Source: Agrypnia vestita (Eukaryota > Arthropoda > Insecta > Trichoptera > Phryganeidae). Taken from it: DNA of 64,000 nucleotides. The stretch covers positions 1-64,000 of the forward strand of contig JADDOH010002131.1 in NCBI GenBank assembly GCA_016648135.1. Reading direction: 5' to 3'. Of this stretch, positions 37,101 to 49,100 are shown one piece after another; the stretch's first letter is position 1, and every line of letters begins with the position of its first letter. The notes beneath the pieces were generated by a model, which was not told the origin of the DNA, made no database searches, and worked only from the letters and a program-made list of their open reading frames with translations. The translations under genes were made by a program, and so were the position numbers.

Positions 37101-40100
37101 TCAAAGATTCCTTTTTTTTCTTAATATTTTTTGCAAAAAATTTAACTATCATTACAGTACTTATATTTGATATTGCATATTTCCATAACTATTGATATTA
37201 GGTCATGGTTGCTTGTTCATTTTCGATTCATTATCAAGATAGAAATCCATCTGAAAGTTTTTGCTATTAGCTATGAGCAGACACCGTAATGTTCATATTG
37301 CACATATATGCAATATGAACATTGCGATGTCGGGTATGAAGATAATATTACAAGTAAATATTACCCACAATAAGTTATGTACAGAGATACATGTCAATTA
37401 ATGAGTGAATGATATCTGTGCAAGAAAGAAAATAAGTTATATGACCGCTTCACGCTGGAAAGTGATGCAACGAAGCACTTGAAATTTGTTTTATGCTTGT
37501 TTCAAATGTGTACACCACGCAAGATGTGTTGTTTTATGACGTACTTGGATTTGTTTTAATTCAAAAAGCATGCAGTTAAAAAATTTTTTTTAAAGTTTTC
37601 TTCAGATTACAAAATTAATTTTAACAATAAACAAACTAAAAACTGTCAGGTAGATAATTAATTGAATTTTAGCAATTGCTAACAAAAATATCGTAAAAAC
37701 AGACACTCATTTTACTAAATATTTTTTCTATTAATAAATACTTGACTCGACTAGAAACTTAAAAATACTATTGTACATTTAGTATTGAAATAAAAGAGAT
37801 ATTTTATACGAGCCGTATGGATGTGTAGAGATACGATTATTGACATTTCGTCGGAGTCGTATCGCAGCGTCTTCAGGAGTGTGCCTTCTCGTGGCGGAGG
37901 TCGAGGATGCTGTGATATGACTCCAGCGAAACTTTGAGAATCGAATCTCTACCCATCCATAGGGTCCCTATCTATTTTATCTCATTACCTAAATATTAGG
38001 TCCTTACATATGAAATTGACGTTTAGTATGGGAGGAACATAAAGCCGATTTTTTTTTATTATAATATATTTATTTAATCAAAGTATGTACCATTGCTATC
38101 TATGCACTTTTGCCATCTCATAGGTAGTTCATCGATCCCTTTACTAAAAAAACCATTCGGACGGGAATCAATAAAATCTTTGAAGGCGGTTTGGACTGCC
38201 CCATCGGAGTTGAATTTTTTCCTTTGCAAGAAGTTATCCAAATTTCGAAAAAAATGGTAATCTGTTGGGGCAAGGTCCGGAGAGTACGGTGGATGTCTTA
38301 GACATTCCAATTGAAGCTCCTCTAATTTGGTAGCCGTCTGTTGTGCAGTGTGTGGTCTAGCGTTATCATGAAGCAGCAGTGGCCTAGAGCGATTAACCAG
38401 CCTCGGTTGTTTAGCAGCTAGCTTTTCCATCATGGTTTGCAGTTGCTGACAATAGACATCTGCCGTAATCGTCTGACCAGATTTAAGAAAGCTGTAGTGA
38501 ACGACACCAGCACTAGTCCACCAAACGCTCACAAGTAACTTTTTTGGAGTCAATTTTCGCTTGGGGCATGGTTTGGCTGGTTCGGCAGGGTTCAGCCATT
38601 GCGATGAGCGCTTCCGATTATCGTACAGGATCCACTTTTCATCACAGGTAATGATTCGATTTAAAATCCCTTCATTATTGTGCCGGTTGAGTAATGCAAC
38701 GCAGCAGTCAACGCGCGTTTGTTGATTTGCTTCACTCAATTCGTGAGGTACCCACCTTTCAAGCTTTTTCACCTTACCAATTTGCTTCAAGTGGATTAAA
38801 ACAGTTTTATCACTAACACCGCAGCCTGCAGCTAACTCGGATGTGGTTTGCGATGGATCCGCTTCCACAATAGCCTTCAATTCTTCATTATCAACTTTGG
38901 TCTCCGGCCGTCCACGGGGCTTGTTCTGCAGGTCGAAATTTCCAGAACGAAAACGTTGGAACCAAAAACGCACTGTGTTTTCTTTTGCGGCACCGTCGCC
39001 ATACGCATCATTAATCCTTCGAGCCGGTTCTGCAGCACTGGTGCCACGGTGGAACTCGTACTAGTAAATAACGCGATATTTCAAGTTTTTCATTTTGTAA
39101 ACTGAGTGACGCAAAGAAAAAAACAATTGAGGAAAAAACAAATGAATTATAATTTTCAAAACACAAATACATGAGTAAATAGCTGTATAAATTTGGATTT
39201 GGAATTCCTAACCAAAGAGAAGATATTTGAGATCAAATTTGCCAGTACGGCAAAACGTCAATTTCATATGTAAGGACCTAATATGTAAATTTTGTCTAAA
39301 ATAACACATTATAATAAAATAAGAAGACAAACCTTTATAAAGCCCAGCGGCATGTTAAGCCTATTCTTAGAATAAAATCTGGCAAATCTGTACACTGTCT
39401 CCGGCATGTACTCCAGGACCAAGTTTAGGAACACTTCGTCTTTCTGCAACCACACAAGGCAAACAATATATATAACATTTGCTGTAGCATTCAAAGGGTG
39501 TAGGTTGATCAGCAAGAATAGGTTGTTGCTGCTGGAATCCAACACTCCAGTTTTAGAACATTTGTGAACTAACTGTATGAACAACGAATTTGTAGGGATA
39601 TCAATAAAAATGTATTATCTTTTGTTGTAAACTTGATATTAATTGATTAAACTACGATTCACACCGATTTATTACAAATTTAAAAATATTAAATTAAAAA
39701 ATCTTATTAAAATAATTAACTGTTCAAAACGATTACTAGAGAAGTTGAATGCAGTCGGATGAGTGAATTGAATTTTCAAACAAATTTAATTTATCTTGTA
39801 AAATGACTTGTAAAAACAAAGATATGATAAAGAGACCATTTGACTGTGAAAAAAAATACAAAAACAGTTTAACAGCGAACCATGTTATAATGATGGTACC
39901 GTGACATAATATTTAAATACTTGTTTTGAGCACACGCAATGAATGGGAGCCATGTGTACGTACGTAGGACTCAATGGGGGACAAGACAAACACAAAAAAA
40001 ATGTTTCTACGACTAAAAAAACTCTAGGTGGGTGAAGCTCTCATCAAATATATGTGGTATTGTATTTACAAAACAGAGGGGATCCAAACCTAAATTATTA

Positions 40101-43100
40101 GCATTTATTGAATGGCTAGAGAACAAGCTCTGAGAGTATCGATGGCCGGTGAATGACTAAATGAGTTAGTTGAGAAACTCGACATGAATCAATGTAGAAG
40201 AAACACCTGAGCGGAATTACGAAATCAAAATTTGATATCAACTTTCCACAGACCTTAAAAACCAATTAAGCATCAGAAACAAAACTGCCTATTTCCGTCA
40301 ATCAATATCAAAGTTAAAACGAGACGTATCATTTCAGGAAATCATAAAGATGACGATAAGTCGGTTGACGGCCTCACCGTGCGAGCCAGGGATACAAAAT
40401 ATAGGAAACTAGACAAAATTTTTACAGTAACCTTTATTCCGTCTAGCCACTTCAGTATTGGATGAAATTTTGAGTCTCAGAATTTGGAGTTAAGGAGCAG
40501 TATACTCAGGCCCGAATACAGAGTCAATACTTAGATGATTTAAAGGTTAAAGTACATTTTAAAAGTGTTATTTATACTGCAAAGTCTTGACTTTGTATTC
40601 AGGACTTAGTATCCATAAATAAATCTGCTATTTGTGCAAAACACAATGAAGTAGACAATTAATTGTTTGGTATGCTCGGCACTTATTCCGCTATGTTCTT
40701 AACATGAATTTTAAGAGAAAAATTTCATCCACAGATATGCTACTATTTTCTCCCAAAGTAAATAAAAACAATCCGGCAGACCTCTTGAAAAATTAATCTG
40801 ACTGAAAAATGACTAAGTATCATAATCAATAACTCTTCTTCAAATTTTAGGAACTCACTTTGTGGCATCATTTTTATACATTATTTGTCCTGAAGAAGGG
40901 AGCTTAGCTCCCGAAATATGTTGATTTAATAAAATTATCTGTGGTATAAACAAAGTGTTTAAGTTTATTTATGTACAATAACTCTTCTATTAATGAATTT
41001 GATAATTGCATAAGTTATAAGGATACATCAAAAAATTAGAAAAAATTAAAATTAAACTGTTTTGTGTTAGCCAACAAAATTTCTTGGCTTGCTAACTTTG
41101 GCACAAGCGCTATATTTTTTTCCATTCCTGATTTAGATAAACTTGTTCAAAAATCACTATTAAGTGTCATTGTTTTAACCTTTAACCACCTGCATTCCAT
41201 GTCAAGATGCATCCTATCCCAACCCAAACGTTTTTTATAACTAGTTCTTGATGAACAGACATTCTTACAGGCTGCATCAATAGAGTGCAAGTGGGGGAGG
41301 AAATTTTCTTGAAACAAACTAACAAAGACGATACACATAGTTGACAAAAAAGATTCGTTAACCAGTAAGAATTGTAATGACCAATTCATTATTTACACAG
41401 TTTGATATCAATATTTTTAATTGACAAATCAATATGATGAGAAAGGAATACAATTTGTAATTGAAGGGACATAAATTCTCAGTCCCTCAAGGAACTGCTG
41501 GGCATGTAAAGATTAACATGAATAAATTTATGGACTCATGAAAAATCATTAAACCGAATTTAACTTAAAATGACAAAACTATCATCAAAAGGGAGTTAGA
41601 TCCAATACACAATTAAAATTATATAATAAATATGATATCATAAAAGAAGCTAACGTTAATAAAAGTAATACCAGGGGGGGAAAATATCGCACCATGAGTA
41701 CTTGAGTGTAAAGTCAAAAAACATGATTTTTTTTATTAATAATGCAGTTTTATTTAGCATTTATAATTTTTTTATTCCTTTAATAATTTAATGAAATAAC
41801 TTAACTAAAATGTGAAATGCATTGTGATTCGAGTTAGGATGATAAATATAAATTTGAATATTTTAATGCATTACAGCATTAATCTAAAATATTATTGTAG
41901 CGTCCCAAAATTTAAAAAATATATTAATACGTTAGCGTAATAACCACCTTACGGGAGCACACTCACATATGAGTGAAAAAAATGTGCACCATTTCAGGTA
42001 AGGGCACACATATGCGCGCACAATCTTGTATTAAAAAGACAACACTATTAAAATTAAAAAAATATTTTTACGTCATATTTTGATTATACAGGAACTATAA
42101 ATTAACAAAAGAAAAATATATATTTTTTTAAAAAGCGTGAGATGTTGGACAAAATGGAAAAAAAGACGTATGTATTGTATGGACACTCCCTTTCATTTAA
42201 ATTTAATCTGAATTAAGATATCTGTACGAATTGAAAGAAAAGTATTTATGAATGATTTCGTAATTCCCCCATTAAATACCGAGATTGCAGTCGAGAGACG
42301 GGATAAAATGCCAGATTCAAGTCACAGCCTACGGAGCAACGGCAGAGGAAAGGGTAACTCCGATAGTACGGGCACTTGACAGTGGCTACCTGCATGGCTC
42401 CCATGAACACGGTCATGTCCATCGGGACGTCGCCTGTCTTCTTCTCTCCACAATACAACAACAAATTAACGCTTTTAAACAGTGTGTTAAAATTGGGAAA
42501 ACTCGCATTTTGCTACAATCGACATTAACTTTGTTAGCTGACAGAGTTTTCTCGGTACGGGCGTGTTATATAAAACAATCCGCAGACTGTTTTATGCCAC
42601 AGAAACCATAGAAAATGCTAGATATGTAAGTTATGTAATACAAGTATACAATAATATATGTGTGCAATAAAATGATTGCATTTATATATTGCACATACAT
42701 ATATATTATGGATAAGTGTACAATAATACATATTTTCAATTCAATAAATTTATTACATTTTACAATATAAAAATAATATTAGAAAATACAGGAGTAAAAT
42801 CCAGTTCCATCCATGCCATACTTTTGAAATATAAAATAAATATAGTAGGAATATTGGAAAAAAAGAGTTAGAGATATTTATTATACCGACTGTCCCTATG
42901 TAAACTAAGACATCTAAGACTTTACACACATGTCCGAGTTTACATATGGACCATTGATATATTACCTTTTTAAGTAAAGAAAGGATTTTTAAATAATAAC
43001 CACCGGATTTTGGATATGAAAAATGAATACAAAATACAGCTAGGTGCAAAAATATGAATACACATTACACATACCGTTTCACCGCTGCAGTAGTAGAAAT

Positions 43101-46100
43101 ATTTAAGTTTGACAATATTACAGTGTTCCAGCCGACGCATGATCTGTAGCTCACGATTCTGAAAAAGAAATATGATTTTAATTACTTGAATACCTTTGGG
43201 AAAACAATTAAAATTTGTATATTTTTGTGCTGATGAGGAATTATGTCGGTAGAATCCTGACTCCAAACTTAAAAAATTATATGTAAATTTGTCAGTGCCA
43301 ATCAATATGGAAATGGAGCATTTTTATATAAAACAGATTACCGCCTAGATGAATGCGAGGTATGATAATTTCGATCTACTAGATTTTCTTAACAAAATGT
43401 GCAATACTTTAAATATACATATGTATGACAAAAGATTCTGAACAAAAATATTACATAAATATTTGGTTTAAAATGCACCATTCCCAAGATTATATGAAAA
43501 AGACTGAAATTAAATTCTCCAAACGATGTCCTGTTACTTGAATGCATTTTTTTCAACAATTATTTTCAGTATCCCAGAGAGTTCTCCTTGGAATCTAATT
43601 TCATAACGCGTCATCTTAATCCCATTTATCAACTCGTCTTCAGTTATGTCTACATTTTCATAGACTTTGCTTTTTAGATATCCCCAAAGATAAAAATCAA
43701 ATGGAGTAATGTCATGTGAACGAGGAGTCTTCCTCTTCCAATCCATAGATTAACGTATCTATGATCTTGAATGTGTATCTTGTTTGTAGAATGGAGATAA
43801 GAATTAACACCAAAAATTTTTATATAATATTTTTGTTTTGAAATTTTATGTTATACCCTATATTCAAAGTTATATATGTTTCTCTTGATATTGTAATCTC
43901 TTGATAAAAATGATAAACAAAAATATAACATCACTTGCCCGTTTCCATTTTAATTTGGAAAGCAAAACGTAAAATGATGTATGTACCTATGTGTCACACT
44001 TTTATTTTTGCTAGTGTGAAAATGAAAAATAACAATACAAATTTATTTATATATCTTCAAGAACACATTCATATTTGTGAAGTTGTAATTTTTCAGAACA
44101 AAGTTCTGTGAAATTTTAAAACCAAATTAATTAATCAATTAGGAAGACATACAGAAAAATCTAATTCAGGAAAAAATATTAGGCTACTACAGGGATTCGA
44201 ACCCAGGTCACCTCCTTTCCGGGGCCGGTGCTCTGACCACTAAGCTACTATAGGTTAGTGGTGTGCCAAGATATGGCATTCTACCCTCTCTGCCTACCCT
44301 TGCAAGGAAACGGTGTGATAGTTAGTTAATTAGTTAAACAGAAATATTTAGGGCTGTATTTGTTCATATTTCTGAAAGTTCGTAAGTAGAAGAGCTTCTG
44401 TAAATAACTACATCTGCAGGGTACCATCATCGCTTTCATTTGTGTCACTGTCGTCATCCTGCATAGCCATTTATTATCAACAGCGGCGACAGATCTCGTA
44501 AAATAGTATTTTTAGGTCGGCCTCCTGCAGAACTTCAGCGTGTGTTATGCACTTCAGCTAATCTTCACGAATGACATTATCTTTTGCGTCGTGGACTAGT
44601 AAATGTAATGTTACAATTTTTTATTTATTTTGTGCCCAGATCAACTTAATCGCTTGTATTGTCAATGAAATGACGGAAGTTGTAACCTTTGTGGCCCTAC
44701 TCGTTTGCCAGTTGATCTATGGTACAGATCTTGGGGGTATATCGTTTTTAAATTTCCTAAGCAGTTCCTCCATTATTTCCTTTCCTGTTAAGGGAATTCT
44801 TCTTTCTCAATCACTCATGTATTTCATATTTATCTTTTCTTTATCTAATCAATATACCTACTTGCATTCGACAGAAGCAGACTTACGATAAGCCTCTTTC
44901 GGCGTAGACGGCTCGCCGTTATGAAACATTTATTTAAAAAGAAAAATAGAGATACGAACGCGTCGCATCAATCAATATTTTTACTATTTTCAAACTAAGT
45001 TGAATGCTTGCGCTGTGAAAATAAGTTTAATCTGCTGATATGCTGATGGGGATTGAACGACCAAACACCAGATTACTAAGCGAGCGTCATGACCATTACA
45101 CCGACAAGCTACTGTACTGCCCCAAATAAGGGCAACATTATTCAGTTTGTTGAGGTTGTTGCTAATCAGTTCATTAAAGAACAATAACACATTGCAAATA
45201 ACTGCGAACATTGAGTTTGACCGTTAATATCGCCTTTCAATAATTGATCAAATTAAATATTAAGCCTCCATTTTACCTCAATCAAAATAACAGATTATTT
45301 AGCAGCTAACAATGGTCTAGATGACATACATCTACTAACAAAATTATGTAACACTCTCCACAAAGTGACTCAAAAACTGTGCATACACGATAGCAAACTA
45401 TCGAAAAAGCATTTATTTGTATCATTATTGTATATTACGATTTATGGTCAAAGTTTTCAGTTTATTTGAGCGCGAGTTGACATCAGAATACAGGGTATAT
45501 GCACCTTAAATCTCTTGTCCTGTAGCACCCTCTTGATAGCGATGACTTCGCCCGTGTCGCACAGGTTGGCTTGGTACACCACCCCGAAGCTGCCATTCCC
45601 GATCACCTTCTCCGCTGTGTAGCTCACCTCCTGCGGCTTGTCGGGGCCCTGGCCCGGGGTCGCCACCACTGTGACCACCTCCGTCTCGCCGCCATCTTTA
45701 CCTGCAACACAACATTACCGGTTATGAAACACATCAAACTCAGACAAAAAAAAATTTTGGAAAATATAACTAATCAACCCTTTCCCTCCAATGTCGAGTG
45801 ACACTCCACATTATGCAATATCTTTGCGGACAATTTTAAAATAGGAGAATTTTTTACTAATGTTTTCTAAACATTATTGAATGACGTATTCTAGAATGAC
45901 ACAAAGACACTTAAGTACCTGCTTATCCTTTTATTTACAACAAGGGGGAAGCACAAAAACTATGCTATGTATTCCAATAGAAAAATAAATAATAATTAAG
46001 AAAGAGAAAAGAAATATGCTACTTTTACAGAACATGCAATCATCGCTTCATCACAAGATTTGTTTTGAAAAATACATTACCGAAATTAATTATAAAGATT

Positions 46101-49100
46101 ATAATTAAGAATCATAATATAGCATCACGTAACAACTCACAAAATAAAAGTTTTCAGAAAAGAAAAAGTTTTTCTTTTTTTTCAATATTCTTTCAATTAT
46201 AATATTGAAAAAAAAGTTTAAAACTAAAAAAACGCAATTTTGTCATGATGCTGGTAGAATAAAAAAAAAAGGCTCGAAGTGGAAAGGGTTAAAATATTTT
46301 TTCTCGTACGAGTGAAATTACAAATATTTCCACAAATCTTAAAATTATTTTTCAAGAATAGAAAAATTACAGGACAACGAAAAAGTAAGCGAGACAATAA
46401 ATAACCTTCCTAGTACTCGAGTGTTATTTTTTTAAATTTGGCTAGGAAGCGTGGTAGCTTTACTGCTATTTTCAGAATACGGCGAAATATCGTAGTTAAA
46501 AAATATAATTACATCGAATTTTTTTTTATAATATACCGGTATTTGGAAATGTATCCACCGGTAAACCGGTTTATCGAAAACATCGAGGCATGCCCCAATT
46601 ATTAGGGGTGTATGTTATAGCAGGCACAGATCGCCGGAGCGCGTCGTGCCGCGTGCTCGCGCTGGCGCCGTGCGCGCGGTTTGGGATTGCGTGTCGGTCG
46701 ATTGTTAACTTATTATTATTATTATTATCATATATTATTGTAGTAAAGATCAATAAATAAGAGCACGGTTTAGCTCGCGGCAGTGCCGGGGAAGGGGAAG
46801 CTATAAATCTAATTTGCAAACCCATCACGGCCCCGCCGGACGGACGGGCGGGCGACGAGTGTGCACGCACGGAATGATTTATATTAACGTTATATGTATT
46901 TTACTTTTATACAAAACAACGATGACAAACTGCGGAATAAGAACGGAACTCACAGAGACATAGTAGTATTTATGATCAAAAATATTTATATTGAGGCGAC
47001 GAGTTGTCGGGCTATGTCTCGCCGACGAATTGAATCATCGATGGCAATAGTGAAGTGGGACCCACAAAGACCTAGGGCCGTTATACGTACAAAAGCTTCA
47101 CATCTACGCCGCAGACGAGGCAAAGGCACTCGGATGGCGGGGAGAGGAGCCCGCACAAACCACATCACTGTCTCAAACTGCGCAATAGACCAAAATAGAA
47201 AATTTAGTTTAATAAATATGAAAGAGAAAAAACAAAAAAATATTTTTTTTTATTTTCTTCAGGTACGTAAGATCGGCTTGTATGTTTTATAAGAGCGTGC
47301 CACGTACAAATTGATCTTAATATTGTGTAAAGATGCACCAAGAGCTAAATTTTAACCCCCCTCTTTATAAAATCTGATTACTTAACACAGCCCAACATTA
47401 AAAGCGATTCAATCGTAGGCGTTGAATGTTTCGGATACCAAAAATCGTGCACTCTCGCATCTTTGCGTTCTTATTTTTATTCTTTAAACAAATGAAAAAT
47501 ATTTTAGAAAATGACGTACGCAATGAGCCATTCATAGGCCGTCCCCACACTGAGCGTATCTTGCGTCGTGTGTTTTCCACATAGCGCATATTGTATGGAA
47601 AAAAAAATGTAGCGGCGTTCCGCGACTAAAAGACGCAGCGGAAGACACGCGCAGTGCGGCGCCGGCCTTACACCGCGATGTCAGCTGTGATGAAAAATGG
47701 GAAATTAACGCAAACACAAACAAAAAGCGTGAACCGCAAACAAACGTGTTTCTAGATAGTTTCGGCGAAAAATCTACTTTCAAAATGCTTTCTTCACATT
47801 CCGATAACCTCGTTTAATTCTGAATGAGGAAGACGCAATAGTGACGTGCGCCGATGTCGGCTGTAGGAGTCGATATCGTTCACGGTCGCGGGTGACGGAC
47901 AGGTCACGGGTCACGGGTCGCGGGGTCCGTAAGACCGCGGCCCGGGGTCTCCGCGACACGAAGAAAGAATCGGTTGCATCAACTTGGATTACAGTTGGCG
48001 ACGACATTTTAAACTGTGAATTTTTGACGTCTATCATCAAAGTCGTTTTTATTCAATTTTTCGACATTGAAGTGTCAATATTGTGTGGGATACCACAGAT
48101 TTTCCTGAAGATCAACTGATTCTACAGTATTTATTTATTTATATATTAACAGTATTGTACAGATTTTGGTTGAACTATGCCTGTCTCACTAGAAAAAATC
48201 TGTTTCGAGACAGGTAAAGTTATTGTAACAATATTTTCCACATAACATAACACACAAATACACCACATTATACATTAAAATAAATACAGTAGAATAAGAG
48301 TGCAAAAGAAATAGTACTTTAAAAACAATAGTACAGAAGTAAGCAACAGAATATATGAGTAAATAGACATCTTAATAATTGTGTCCTGGTGCATATTTAT
48401 ATATAAAAAATATGGAAACAGTAAGTATAAGCCAGAAAAACAGTAGGTAAATAGTGTAAAAGCAAACAGCCAAACACATAAAAAACGTGTAGCAAGATAT
48501 TAATTACTATCATTGTTTACACGATTCTTCAATAGTATAATCTTTTAAATTATTATCTATTGATATAGAGTATCCTTAATAGGACAATTAATTTACTTAG
48601 ACCTCTTTTTTGTCGGAAGAAATTAATTTTGCCGCGATTCTAAACGAATTTTGCCGACACTAGTACCGAAAAATTGAATAAAAACGATTTTCATTACAGA
48701 TGTCAAAAATAGCGCGCAATGCGCCGTCGCCAACTATAATCTAGGTTGATACAACCGACCCAAACGGTGGAGTACACCCGATACAGCTGACCGTAAACAA
48801 TCACTTTTGAATAATGATCTACGGCATCATCTAGCGGCAAAAATTACGCTAGCAGAAAGCATTAAATACGACTGACGGTGCTTTATGTTGAAATAAAAAA
48901 AAACATCAATATGACTTAATGATTCTATTAACTTGAAAACTAGACATCCTATGACAAAATGCGTTCTATCAAGATGTAGAGCACAAAAATATGTAAATAT
49001 TCCCATTTAAAAGAGAAAATCATCAAATTCTGACTGTTAGTACTTCGTCGACGTGTTACATTCACAACCGGATTGACAAAGTGAGATTCTGTCAAAATAA

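Larger units (their letters stand above)
36345..39332. other. GSK-3 intron 4, host of mariner and foldback elements
   Basis: Carries the CAGGGTG foldback (36985-37286), a hammerhead-like foldback (37835-37950) and the mariner (37996-39281). An (ATTC)n run lies at 36703-36720. Confidence 0.7.
43159..45504. other. GSK-3 intron 2 with a transposase relic and two tRNA-headed repeats
   Basis: Beyond the three repeat features listed inside it, no exon was found. The + ORF at 44571-44891 is hydrophobic and Phe/Leu-rich, without a start context or motif that supports it. Confidence 0.6.

Noticed and set aside
46571..46870. Alternative GSK-3 first exon in the 46.6-46.9 kb CpG patch
   Set aside because: No frame there has both a GSK-3-like N-terminal motif and a phase-1 donor; kept only as a possible promoter patch.
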